NCBI RefSeq assembly: GCF_000220835.1
Contig: NZ_GL985606.1
Span: 1,747,861-1,811,860 of the forward strand
DNA length: 64,000 bases
Origin: Actinomyces sp. oral taxon 448 str. F0400
GTDB lineage: Bacteria > Actinomycetota > Actinomycetes > Actinomycetales > Actinomycetaceae
Reading direction: 5' to 3'
Below the pieces are notes generated by a model. It saw nothing but the letters and a program-made list of their open reading frames with translations, did not search any database and was not told where the DNA came from. A program made the translations under genes and the position numbers. Positions 43,571-50,800 of this stretch are shown here, piece by piece (position 1 is the stretch's first letter; the number at the start of each line of letters is the position of its first letter).

Positions 43571-44587
43571 TCAGCTTGTGACGCCGACCAGAAGTTTGAC
43601 AGGCAGGGGGGCGGGAGCGGCGAATTCCGGCGAATGCGGGTCACCGCTCTCGCGGCTGGCGCTGATCTGCCTGAGGAGAACGTCCACTGCCTGCGCAGCG
43701 AGGTCGGCGATGGGTTGTTGGATCGTGGTGAGATTCGGCAGGGCCCGACGCACCGCGGACGTGCCGTCGAAGCCGACGACCTTGAAATCCTCTGGCACGC
43801 GACGTCCGCGCGCCCGAGCCCACTCCAGCACCGCCGCCGCCGTCAGGTCGTCGGTGGCGAACACGGCATCGACGTCGGCGGGCATGGAATCCAGGGCCGC
43901 CTCGGTGAGTCCGGCCCGCTCAGGATCCGGCGTGTGGAAGTCGACCGTTCTCACGACCGGCTCGATCCCGGCGTCGTGCAGTACGGCGAGGTACCCCGCC
44001 TCCCGGCGGTTGTGGGGACCCGAGCGGGAAGTGAGCAGCGCGGGCCGGTGCGCTCCGCGCGTGCGCAGGTGCCTGGTCGCCAGACGCCCTCCCTTCTCAT
44101 TGTCGCAGCAGACATTGGGGATCCTGGGGGACAGGAGCCGGTCGACGGTGACCAGAGGCATACGCACGGTGCCGTACTCCGATAGATTCTCGTTGTGACC
44201 GCCGGAGATGATGCCATCCACACGGTGGGAGACGAGCAGATCGAGATACTCTCGCTCCCGCTCGGCCCGCCCCATGGAATTGCACACGAGGATGCGGTAC
44301 CCGTGGTCGGTCAGCGCGTTCTCGATCTCGGCCGCCATCTCACCGAAGAAGGGCAGAGCGACTGTGGGCACGATGACGCCGATCGTGTGCGTCGACTTTC
44401 CGTGCAGCGCTCGTGCGACCTGGTTGGGACGATAGTTGAGCTCGGTTATCGCCTCGGCGACCCGGTCCTTGACCTCTTGGCTCAGGTAGCCCCGGTTGTT
44501 GAGCACACGTGAGACCGTCGTCAGGGAGACACCCGCAACCCGGGCAACGTCGGCGAGGGTCGGCTCTCGGCGCGCGCTCATCATCAT
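43571..44587 (-). CDS. LacI-family transcriptional regulator
   Basis: A 338-residue LacI regulator. The helix-turn-helix and hinge span TLADVARVAGVSLTTVSRVLNNRGYLSQEVKDRVAEAI ... YRPNQVARAL, followed by a periplasmic-binding-protein-like domain (IGVIVPTVALPFFGEMAAEIE, VDAVFATDDLTAAAVLEWAR). The tandem Met codons at the start leave the exact first residue open; GGAAGAG precedes them. It is convergent with the PTS gene and probably controls sugar uptake. It lies downstream of, and on the same strand as, the esterase gene. Confidence 0.88.
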   Translation of the reverse strand: MMMSARREPTLADVARVAGVSLTTVSRVLNNRGYLSQEVKDRVAEAITELNYRPNQVARALHGKSTHTIGVIVPTVALPFFGEMAAEIENALTDHGYRILVCNSMGRAEREREYLDLLVSHRVDGIISGGHNENLSEYGTVRMPLVTVDRLLSPRIPNVCCDNEKGGRLATRHLRTRGAHRPALLTSRSGPHNRREAGYLAVLHDAGIEPVVRTVDFHTPDPERAGLTEAALDSMPADVDAVFATDDLTAAAVLEWARARGRRVPEDFKVVGFDGTSAVRRALPNLTTIQQPIADLAAQAVDVLLRQISASRESGDPHSPEFAAPAPLPVKLLVGVTS

Positions 44588-44622
44588 CTCTTCCGGCTGC
44601 CGGATAAGTGCTGCCCAAGCCT

Positions 44623-44652
44623 ATGCCAGGGACGGCATCGCGTGCTGCACGC
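44623..44652. promoter_or_regulatory. Adjacent inverted repeats upstream of the LacI gene
   Basis: ATGCC-AGGGAC-GGCAT (44623-44638) and GCGTGC-T-GCACGC (44640-44652) lie side by side in the 96-base gap between the esterase and the LacI gene. They could be a self-operator or a terminator for the esterase. Confidence 0.4.
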
Positions 44653-44683
44653 TATCATCACACGTGCCTGCGGGGGCGGGTGC

Positions 44684-45331
44684 TCATGCCGGTGCACTGC
44701 GGCGACGGCACACGGCCGGCACGTATTCCTCGTAGTAGCCGATCATGGTGCGGGCGATGGCAGCATGTCCGGCATCGTCGGGGTGGATGCCGTCCACGGA
44801 CAGCTTGCCCTCGTCGCCGTCGATCGCCGTGCTCATGATGTCGGTTGAGACCAGCCCGAGCTCCGTGGCGCGCTCGTGCACCAGGTGTCGGACGACCCCG
44901 AAACGAGGACCGACACCGAGCGCCGGGAAATAGGGCGCAACGATGACGGGAACCCCTCGTAGACGGGCGGCGAGGAAAGAGAGGTCGTGGTCGACCGCCT
45001 GCGAGACGAGTTCGAGCTGAGAGGGTAGGAAGGCCGCGTCGTTGAGGCCCAGGCAGACGGTCACGACATCGGGCTCGGCGCGCAGGACCGTTTCGAGCCA
45101 CGTGGTGTCGCAGCAGGAGGGGGAGCGCCCGCCTCCGGGCAGGTGCCCGCCACGGCGGGCGAAGAAGCCCAGACCGTCGGCGGCGAGCGACACCTCCCGC
45201 CATCGCAGATGCTCGCAGACCAGAGAGCTCCACCGGTTACGGGGGTGAGTAATGGCCTGCCACCCGGTGGTGACCGAGTCTCCGAGGAAGACTGCGGTGG
45301 GGAAGGGCTGTGAACGGGGAACAGAAGACAC
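44684..45331 (-). CDS. SGNH/GDSL-type esterase
   Basis: A 215-residue SGNH hydrolase without a signal peptide. Block I is VFLGDSVTTGW (Ser), Gly is in the ADGLGFFARRGG region, Asn is in VCLGLNDAAF, and block V is SVDGIHPDDAGH with Asp and His. It should hydrolyse an ester of a small molecule, lipid or acetylated sugar; the target is unknown. GTG 45331 stands six bases after TAAAGT, a leaderless-type start. Confidence 0.83.
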   Translation of the reverse strand: MSSVPRSQPFPTAVFLGDSVTTGWQAITHPRNRWSSLVCEHLRWREVSLAADGLGFFARRGGHLPGGGRSPSCCDTTWLETVLRAEPDVVTVCLGLNDAAFLPSQLELVSQAVDHDLSFLAARLRGVPVIVAPYFPALGVGPRFGVVRHLVHERATELGLVSTDIMSTAIDGDEGKLSVDGIHPDDAGHAAIARTMIGYYEEYVPAVCRRRSAPA

Positions 45332-45343
45332 GGCCCGACTTTA
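45332..45343 (-). promoter_or_regulatory. Leaderless promoter of the SGNH esterase gene
   Basis: On the minus strand TAAAGT (45343-45338) is followed by six bases and the GTG at 45331. Confidence 0.5.
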
Positions 45344-45600
45344 GAACGGTGCTGCTGGTGCGAACGGTGTCGAGCATCCGCGCGGCGGTCGGTCAGCGAG
45401 CAGTGAAACGTGCTCTGGTTCCGCATCGCTTCGGGGTGTGAGCGTCATGAGGGGGAGTCCAGTTCTTGAGTTTCTTGAGTGCGGAGGGTCTGCGGGGTCG
45501 GAGACGGCGACTCGATCCGGCTTCCAGCAAAGCCGGTATCTCAGTGGACTCACAGGTTCTGCGAGGGCGCGGCGAAGGTCGAACATCTATCGTCATATTT

Positions 45601-45981
45601 ATGACAATGCGGAACGAGGCAGACGAGGCATCGGTGACCTACATCGACGCCGACGGGACACCGATCGAGGCGCCGAGCGGTCTGGATGCCGATGCCGGCA
45701 GGACCGGTTCAGGTGCGCGAACATCGATGTTCGCGCACCCGAACGACGCCGTCGAGGAGCCTTCGCTCGCCGAGGCGATGAAGGCCATGTGGCGCGCCGG
45801 GATGGCGTGGGCGACGTTCGTCTTCGTTATCGGGTTGTTGATGGTGGTGCTGAGCAGTGGGCTCGTCGCGGTCGTACTGTGGCCGCTGGGAACTTTCACG
45901 ATGATCGTCGCGGCGAGCGTGCTGTGGGCGACGATCACGGCGCGCCGGATGGCGCGCGATGCCGGAGCCCGGCGGCCATGA
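45601..45981 (+). CDS. Small hypothetical membrane protein
   Basis: About 126 residues. A polar N-terminal half (DADGTPIEAPSGLDADAG) is followed by two membrane helices (WATFVFVIGLLMVVLSSG and VVLWPLGTFTMIVAASVLWA) and a short basic end. No family was recognised. The ATG at 45601 lies seven bases after TATCGT, resembling the leaderless starts elsewhere; the frame is open further upstream but with Arg-rich, non-protein-like sequence. It is a single gene between the esterase and an acetyltransferase. Confidence 0.55.
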   Translation: MTMRNEADEASVTYIDADGTPIEAPSGLDADAGRTGSGARTSMFAHPNDAVEEPSLAEAMKAMWRAGMAWATFVFVIGLLMVVLSSGLVAVVLWPLGTFTMIVAASVLWATITARRMARDAGARRP

Positions 45982-46074
45982 GCGTCTCAGACCACTCAGA
46001 CCACCCTGTCGCGCCGCGTGGGGGTGGGGGTATCAACGGGTCGAAGAGCGGGCGCAACGGACAACTGAAATGAC

Positions 46075-46088
46075 ATAATGTACATTAT
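46075..46088. promoter_or_regulatory. Perfect palindrome upstream of the acetyltransferase gene
   Basis: ATAATGTACATTAT is a perfect 14-base palindrome in otherwise GC-rich DNA, about 30 bases upstream of the -10 hexamer of the next gene. It looks like an operator for a dimeric repressor. Confidence 0.55.
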
Positions 46089-46118
46089 CGGCGTTGTCTG
46101 AGCGGAGTGACGGTGAAA

Positions 46119-46130
46119 TAGCGTTGCGCC
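46119..46130 (+). promoter_or_regulatory. Leaderless promoter of the acetyltransferase gene
   Basis: TAGCGT at 46119-46124, six bases, then ATG at 46131. Confidence 0.5.
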
Positions 46131-46643
46131 ATGAGTGATCTCGACGCCGTCGCCGCTGCGATTCGGCCCGCCACCGCAGCCGATGCCCCCGGCATCCGGG
46201 CCATCCGCAACGCCGCCATCCGAGACTCGCTGGCCATCTGGACCTCCCGGGAGCAGACGGAGGCTGAGGCGCTCGCCTGGCTCACCCCGCAGATCACCCG
46301 TGGCACCGCCCTCGTGGCTGAGAGGGTCGATGGCGAGATACTCGGCTTCGCCGTCGCTTCCGCCTGGCAGGCTTACGAGGGGTACGCCCGTACTGTGGAG
46401 GATTCGATCTACCTCTCGCCCGCCGCGCGAGGGTGCGGTCTCGGCGGACGCTTGCTCGCGACGCTCGTCGAGGCTGCGCAGCGCGCCGGTGACCGCACGA
46501 TGGTGGCTCAGATCGAAGCCAGTACCACAACCTCGGTGCGTCTTCACGAGCGCGCGGGCTTCGTCGTCGTCGGCACTATCGAGGCCGCCGGCGAGAAGCA
46601 CGGACGGGTCCTCGACCTCGTGCTCATGTCGCGCCGTCTGTGA
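46131..46643 (+). CDS. GNAT acetyltransferase, phosphinothricin N-acetyltransferase-like
   Basis: A 170-residue GNAT enzyme of the Pat/Bar/YncA group. It begins IRPATAADAPGIRAIRNAAI. The acetyl-CoA loop is SPAARGCGLGGRLLATLVEAA, a slightly altered Q/RxxGxG/A, and the C-terminal TTSVRLHERAGFVVVGTIEAAG closes the fold. Relatives acetylate phosphinothricin, methionine sulfone or other amino acids. The real substrate here is unknown. The palindrome upstream suggests it is inducible. Confidence 0.84.
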   Translation: MSDLDAVAAAIRPATAADAPGIRAIRNAAIRDSLAIWTSREQTEAEALAWLTPQITRGTALVAERVDGEILGFAVASAWQAYEGYARTVEDSIYLSPAARGCGLGGRLLATLVEAAQRAGDRTMVAQIEASTTTSVRLHERAGFVVVGTIEAAGEKHGRVLDLVLMSRRL

Positions 46644-46769
46644 GCGACACTCAACGTCCCACCGGATACTGCGCCAGGAACGGCGCCGTCGGACTCGAGC
46701 CGCCCACTCCGAGCGTGTGGCAGAGATGCATCAGAGCCACGCTCTCGATGCCTCTATAAGCATATAAGG

Positions 46770-46785
46770 TACTATGGCCATAGTA
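46770..46785. promoter_or_regulatory. Perfect 16-base palindrome upstream of a tetR gene
   Basis: TACTATGGCCATAGTA is a perfect palindrome about 55 bases before the ATG of the TetR gene at 46840. It is flanked by TATAAG repeats (46755-46769) and by TATACG at 46791-46796, both possible -10 elements. It is probably a self-regulatory operator. Confidence 0.6.
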
Positions 46786-46839
46786 GTCTCTATACGTGTG
46801 GAGTATTCTGCGGGTGTAGAGAGAAAGATGGAGGCAGAT

Positions 46840-47394
46840 ATGAGTGCAGCGGGACGCAGGGAACAGGTCGGGGACGCGGGGATCCGCCTCGTCGCACGCG
46901 ACGGGATCCGCGCGCTGACGCATCTGCGTGTCGACGCTGAGGCGGATCTCCCCCGCGGCTCGACCTCCTACTACGCACGTACCCGCCACGACCTCCTGCG
47001 ACTGGTCGTCAACCGCCTCTCCGAGCGTTCGCGGGACGACGCGCAGATCGACGTTCCTGCAGGCATGACGCGGATCGAAGCAGCCGATTTTCTGACACGT
47101 CTCGTCGATCGGCTGGCGCGTCGGCCGATCGACCTCACTGCTCGCACGGCTCTCGTGGTCGAGCTGCGCGATGACGCCGAGTTGCGCGATGTGCTGACTG
47201 TCGACGCTCCGTGGCGCAAGCGCCTGGCGACCGTCTGCGAACAGGCGCTCGCCTCGTGCGCGGTGGCGCAGGCGCACAAGCGGGTGTCCGACCTGGTGAG
47301 TCTGATCGATGCGATGCTCATGTACCGGACCTGCCGCGTCGCCCAGCTCAGCGCCAGGACGACCCTTCGGGCTTACTTCGCCGGACTCGGCTGA
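46840..47394 (+). CDS. TetR-family transcriptional regulator
   Basis: A 184-residue TetR regulator. The DNA-binding part is AGIRLVARDGIRALTHLRVDAEADLPRGSTSYYARTRHDLL, of the type seen in regulators whose recognition helix contains GSTSYY. The C-terminal domain (AALVVELRDD..., residues 95-184) would bind a ligand. GGAGG precedes the ATG at 46840 by five bases; earlier in-frame starts lie within the promoter. No neighbouring gene is an obvious target. It is convergent with another TetR gene. Confidence 0.82.
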   Translation: MSAAGRREQVGDAGIRLVARDGIRALTHLRVDAEADLPRGSTSYYARTRHDLLRLVVNRLSERSRDDAQIDVPAGMTRIEAADFLTRLVDRLARRPIDLTARTALVVELRDDAELRDVLTVDAPWRKRLATVCEQALASCAVAQAHKRVSDLVSLIDAMLMYRTCRVAQLSARTTLRAYFAGLG

Positions 47395-47455
47395 GGCGCG
47401 CAGCTGCCGGATCGGCTTCGCGCCCAGGGCTAACTAACCCAAGGGGCTCGCTCAC

Positions 47456-48019
47456 TCAGATGGCGACGGCTCTGAGCAGGTAGATCGCTCCTCTGATGGC
47501 GGTATCGAAGGGCGCCGTCTCGCCCTGGGCCCGAGCCAGGACGTAGCCTCCCTGGACGACGGCGACAACTACCGAGGCGAGCTCTGGCGGTCTCACCGTC
47601 CGGGAGAGTTCACCCGCCGCCACGCCGTCGGCGATGATGCGTGTCAGCGCGTCGATGAGCCAGGTGAAGGTCTCGGAGACCGGCGCGCGCAGGGCCGTCG
47701 ACACCACCACCTCGGCATCGGAGGTCATCCTCCCTATCCGGCAGCCGCGCAGGCAGTCACGTTGGTACGTCAGGTATCGCTCCAGGCGCTCAGGAGCGGT
47801 CCACGGTCCGGAGAGCAGTTGCTCGAGATCGTGACGCACCGAAGCCGCGGTCTGCTCCATGGCAGTGACGGCGAGGTCCTCTTTGCCGGAGAAGTGATGG
47901 TACATGCTTCCCTGCCCGGCACCCGCAGCGCGTTGGATGTCCCTGGGGCTCGTAGCCGCATACCCCTTCTCCCACATCAGCTCACGGGTGGCGGCGACAA
48001 GACGGTCTCTCGTATTCAC
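47456..48019 (-). CDS. TetR-family transcriptional regulator
   Basis: A 187-residue TetR regulator. The helix-turn-helix is ELMWEKGYAATSPRDIQRAAGAGQGSMYHHFSGKEDLAV, and the C-terminal domain (CLRGCRIGRMTSDAEVV...) resembles the YcdC/AcrR-like group of efflux or stress repressors. GTG 48019 lies exactly six bases after TACAAT on the minus strand, indicating a leaderless message; the frame extends upstream only through non-conserved sequence. A strong palindrome overlaps this promoter, so self-repression is likely. Confidence 0.83.
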   Translation of the reverse strand: MNTRDRLVAATRELMWEKGYAATSPRDIQRAAGAGQGSMYHHFSGKEDLAVTAMEQTAASVRHDLEQLLSGPWTAPERLERYLTYQRDCLRGCRIGRMTSDAEVVVSTALRAPVSETFTWLIDALTRIIADGVAAGELSRTVRPPELASVVVAVVQGGYVLARAQGETAPFDTAIRGAIYLLRAVAI

Positions 48020-48046
48020 TCTCCCATTGTACCTACTAGTATGTAC
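48020..48046 (-). promoter_or_regulatory. Leaderless tetR promoter overlapped by an operator palindrome
   Basis: On the minus strand TACAAT (48031-48026) is followed by six bases and the GTG; ATGACG lies 17 bases upstream as a -35. GTAC-N-TACTAGTA-N-GTAC (48029-48046) is palindromic at 16 of 18 positions and covers the -10 edge and the spacer, where a bound repressor would block polymerase. Confidence 0.62.
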
Positions 48047-48158
48047 TACGTCATGCGTCAGAGACCCCGCCCCCCTCCGCTGAGGCATTTGAGCGAGCGC
48101 GACTAATGCGGTGAGGAAGGGGAAGGCTTCTTCCCAGCGTGGCTCCCCCGATCCGGCG

Positions 48159-49283
48159 TTAGTCGCCCAGGGCGGTCCCCACGGCGCGCGCCGCCCGGAT
48201 CCACTCATGGTCGCGCGGGACGAACTTGATCTTCCCCGCCACGTTCTTCAGCGGCACCAGTTCCGTACCGTTGCCTCGGTCTCCCACCATGACACCGAAC
48301 GTCCCCTCGGCGATTGCGTTGGCCCCCGCGACTCCCAGTCTGGTGGCGAGCAGCCGATCGGCGGCATTGGGGGTGCCGCCGCGCTGGACGTAACCGAGAA
48401 TGGACACGCGGGCCTCCAGGCCGGTGGCCGCCTCGAGCTGCTCGGCCAGGGTGAAGGTATTGGCACGATGGGAGGCCTCCAGGGTCTTAACGTTCTTCTT
48501 GGCCAGAGCCTTGAGGTCCGAGGAGGAGGCGTCCTTGACCAGGGCCCGCGCATGCGCCAGCTCCTGGGCGTCGGTCTGGTTGAGCGCCCCCTCGGCGACC
48601 GCGACCACGGAGAAGGCCGAGCCGTGGGAACGACGTCGCTCGATCTTCTCAGCGATCGCCCCGACGTCGTAGGGGATCTCGGGCAGCAAGATGACATCCG
48701 CTCCCCCGGCGATGCCGGCGCCCAGCGCCAGCCACCCGGCGCGGTGCCCCATGATCTCGGTGAGAATGATCCGATGATGCGAGTGCGCGGTGGAGTGAAG
48801 ACGGTCCACCGCCTCCGTGGCGATCTCCAGGGCCGTGGCGAAGCCGAAGGACGTATCCGTCTCGACGATGTCGTTGTCAATGGTCTTGGGCAAATGCAAA
48901 ATGTTGAGGCCCGCGTCCATCAGACGTCGCGCGTTCTTGGCGGTGCCTCCCCCGCCGAGGCATACCAGGGCGTCCAGCTCGTCCTTGGCGTAGTTCTCCA
49001 CGATCGTGGGGATCATGTCGCGGGTCTCGCCGTCGACGACCATGCGGTGGACCTTGTCCCTGCTCGTGCCTAGCAGGGTGCCGCCGGTGGTGAGGATGCC
49101 CGACAGCGAGGCGGCGTCCAACTCGGTGAAACGGTTCTCCGCCAACCCGCGCATGCCGTCACGGAAGCCGATCAGTCTCCATCCGTAGTCGGCGATCGCC
49201 GCCTTTCCGAGCCCGCGGATCGCGGCGTTGAGTCCAGGGGCGTCTCCGCCGGCGGTCAGGATTCCGATGCGCTTGATAGCCAT
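48159..49283 (-). CDS. pfkA: 6-phosphofructokinase
   Basis: A 374-residue PFK of the longer actinobacterial/mixed type. Motifs are [17 protein letters not shown] at the N-terminus, [15 protein letters not shown] for the nucleotide/pyrophosphate loop and LPKTIDND for the catalytic Asp. The Lys in PKTIDND is shared with PPi-dependent forms, while the Gly at the second specificity position (GGGG rather than GGED) resembles ATP-dependent forms, so the phosphoryl donor cannot be settled. It phosphorylates fructose-6-phosphate. CATACT lies six bases before the ATG, perhaps another leaderless start. Confidence 0.9.
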   Translation of the reverse strand: MAIKRIGILTAGGDAPGLNAAIRGLGKAAIADYGWRLIGFRDGMRGLAENRFTELDAASLSGILTTGGTLLGTSRDKVHRMVVDGETRDMIPTIVENYAKDELDALVCLGGGGTAKNARRLMDAGLNILHLPKTIDNDIVETDTSFGFATALEIATEAVDRLHSTAHSHHRIILTEIMGHRAGWLALGAGIAGGADVILLPEIPYDVGAIAEKIERRRSHGSAFSVVAVAEGALNQTDAQELAHARALVKDASSSDLKALAKKNVKTLEASHRANTFTLAEQLEAATGLEARVSILGYVQRGGTPNAADRLLATRLGVAGANAIAEGTFGVMVGDRGNGTELVPLKNVAGKIKFVPRDHEWIRAARAVGTALGD

Positions 49284-49458
49284 GGCACCAGTATGCCGCC
49301 CGAGCGGCATCCGGGCAGGGTCTGCGGCACCGTTAGCTCGCCCTCGACGGACGGACGTCCCACCGCCGCCCCACTGGTCGAGCGCCCAGTGGCCTCCGCC
49401 TCGGACACTCTCGATGCCGCCCCGGCCGGCGGGGACTGGGGAATGTGGGGTAATTACG

Positions 49459-49484
49459 GGAATGCTGAGGGGCCAGTCAGTGTT
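49459..49484 (+). promoter_or_regulatory. Sigma-R/SigH-type promoter of rbpA
   Basis: GGAAT (49459-49463), exactly 18 bases, then GTT (49482-49484): the consensus of streptomycete sigma-R (GGAAT-N18-GTT). It lies about 67 bases before the rbpA start. rbpA is a known sigma-R target in Streptomyces, which strengthens the match. The remainder of the 267-base gap shows no gene. Confidence 0.65.
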
Positions 49485-49550
49485 GACGTCCGTGGGCCGA
49501 AGCGTCGACACGCTTGGCATGAACGAGTATCGAGTGAAGGAGACAGCAGC

Positions 49551-49904
49551 ATGGCAGACCGCGCGCTGCGGGGCATGACCATCGGTGCGAAATCGATGGA
49601 GTCCGAGGAGGGCGTCGAATTCGCCGAGCGGCAGATGATCACTTATGAGTGCCCGCTCGCGCACGTCGTCGTCATCCCCATGGCGCTGGAGGCCGAGATC
49701 CCCCAGACCTGGGAGTGTCCGGAGTGCGGTCAGGTGGCCGCGTTGCGCGGCGAGGACGAGCCGGAGTCCGACGAACCGAAGAAGACTCCTCGCACTCACT
49801 GGGACATGCTGCTCGAACGCCGCGAGATGGATGATCTCAAGATCCTCCTCGACGAGCGGCTAGAGATGCTGCGCTCGGGGGAGATCTACCGCGAGCGCTT
49901 CTGA
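49551..49904 (+). CDS. rbpA: RNA polymerase-binding protein RbpA
   Basis: A 117-residue RbpA. The N-terminal basic tail [25 protein letters not shown], the zinc site YECPLAH...WECPECG and the sigma-interacting C-terminal helix [26 protein letters not shown] are all present. RbpA binds RNA polymerase and the principal sigma factor and stabilises the open complex in actinobacteria. GAAGGAGA precedes the ATG at 49551. The sigma-R-like promoter upstream suggests induction by thiol-oxidative stress. Confidence 0.94.
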   Translation: MADRALRGMTIGAKSMESEEGVEFAERQMITYECPLAHVVVIPMALEAEIPQTWECPECGQVAALRGEDEPESDEPKKTPRTHWDMLLERREMDDLKILLDERLEMLRSGEIYRERF

Positions 49905-49921
49905 CTGTCGGCACCGCGCCG

Positions 49922-49968
49922 TCGCTCCCCCGCCCGCTCGGTTGGTGGGCGTTGGTGGGCGGGAGCGA
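49922..49968. terminator. Bidirectional hairpin between rbpA and ppm
   Basis: TCGCTCCCCCGCCC (49922-49935) and GGGCGGGAGCGA (49957-49968) form a long stem with a two-base bulge. The loop contains a tandem repeat of GTTGGTGGGC. It sits between convergent genes and can terminate both. Confidence 0.68.
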
Positions 49969-49976
49969 TCATCGAT

Positions 49977-50774
49977 TCAGCGCCGGCTGAAGGAGCCCCG
50001 TCGAGCAGCCCGTGCGGCACTGATGCGGTCGCCCAGCCTCCGGGTCGCGTCAGCCAGCTGCCCGCTGCGCTTGGTCAGACCCCACTTAGTCACCAGGTTC
50101 AGCTCCTCGGTGAAGATCCCCCCTGAGAGCTTGGACTGTCCCGCCTCGCGTTCTAGGAAGGTGATGGGCATTTCGACGATACGGCCGCCGGCGTCGTCGA
50201 CGAGCTTGGTCATATTGACCTGGAAACCGTACCCGAGGGCCTCGATCCTACTCAGATCCAGACGGCGCAGGATAGAGGCCCGGTAGACGCGGAAACCGGC
50301 CGTGGCATCCTTGACCCTCAGGCCGAGCATCGCGTTGATGTAGAGGTTGCCGCCGCGGGAGAGCATGACGCGTTTAGCGTCCCATCCCCTGGTGACGCCG
50401 CCGGATACCCAGCGCGAGCCGATGACGAGATCGGGCTCATCGGCCATCTGTGCGCGTTGGATGAGCAGGGCGAGGTCCTCGGCGCGGTGGGAGCCGTCGG
50501 CGTCCATCTCGCAGATCAACTCGTAGGCGGCGTCCAACCCCCAGGAGAAGCCGGCGAGATAGGCAGGGCCTAGGCCGTTCTTCTCGGTGCGGTGCAGGAC
50601 GTGGACGCGATCGTCGACCTGTGCGCGCGCATCGGCGAGCCTGCCCGTGCCGTCGGGCGAACCGTCGTCGACCACCAGGATGTGGGCCTCGGGGGCCGCG
50701 TTACGCACGCGATCCAGCGCCCGGGGCAAAGAATCGATCTCGTTGTAGGTGGGAATGATGACGAGGGTTTTCAC
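49977..50774 (-). CDS. Polyprenol monophosphomannose synthase (GT2)
   Basis: A 265-residue GT2 enzyme of the Dpm1/Ppm type. It opens TLVIIPTYNEIDSLPRAL, with VVDDGSPDGTG, the DxD-like CEMDADGSHR and the downstream VIGSRWVSGG and GFQVNMTKLV segments. It transfers mannose from GDP-mannose to a polyprenyl phosphate, the donor for protein and lipoglycan mannosylation. In mycobacteria this domain is fused to an Lnt domain; here the genes are separate but adjacent. GTG 50774 has GGAGAAGA upstream; GTG 50804, overlapping the lnt stop, is the alternative. Confidence 0.9.
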   Translation of the reverse strand: MKTLVIIPTYNEIDSLPRALDRVRNAAPEAHILVVDDGSPDGTGRLADARAQVDDRVHVLHRTEKNGLGPAYLAGFSWGLDAAYELICEMDADGSHRAEDLALLIQRAQMADEPDLVIGSRWVSGGVTRGWDAKRVMLSRGGNLYINAMLGLRVKDATAGFRVYRASILRRLDLSRIEALGYGFQVNMTKLVDDAGGRIVEMPITFLEREAGQSKLSGGIFTEELNLVTKWGLTKRSGQLADATRRLGDRISAARAARRGSFSRR

Positions 50775-50800
50775 AGCTCTTCTCCGATTCAGGGCGGGCT

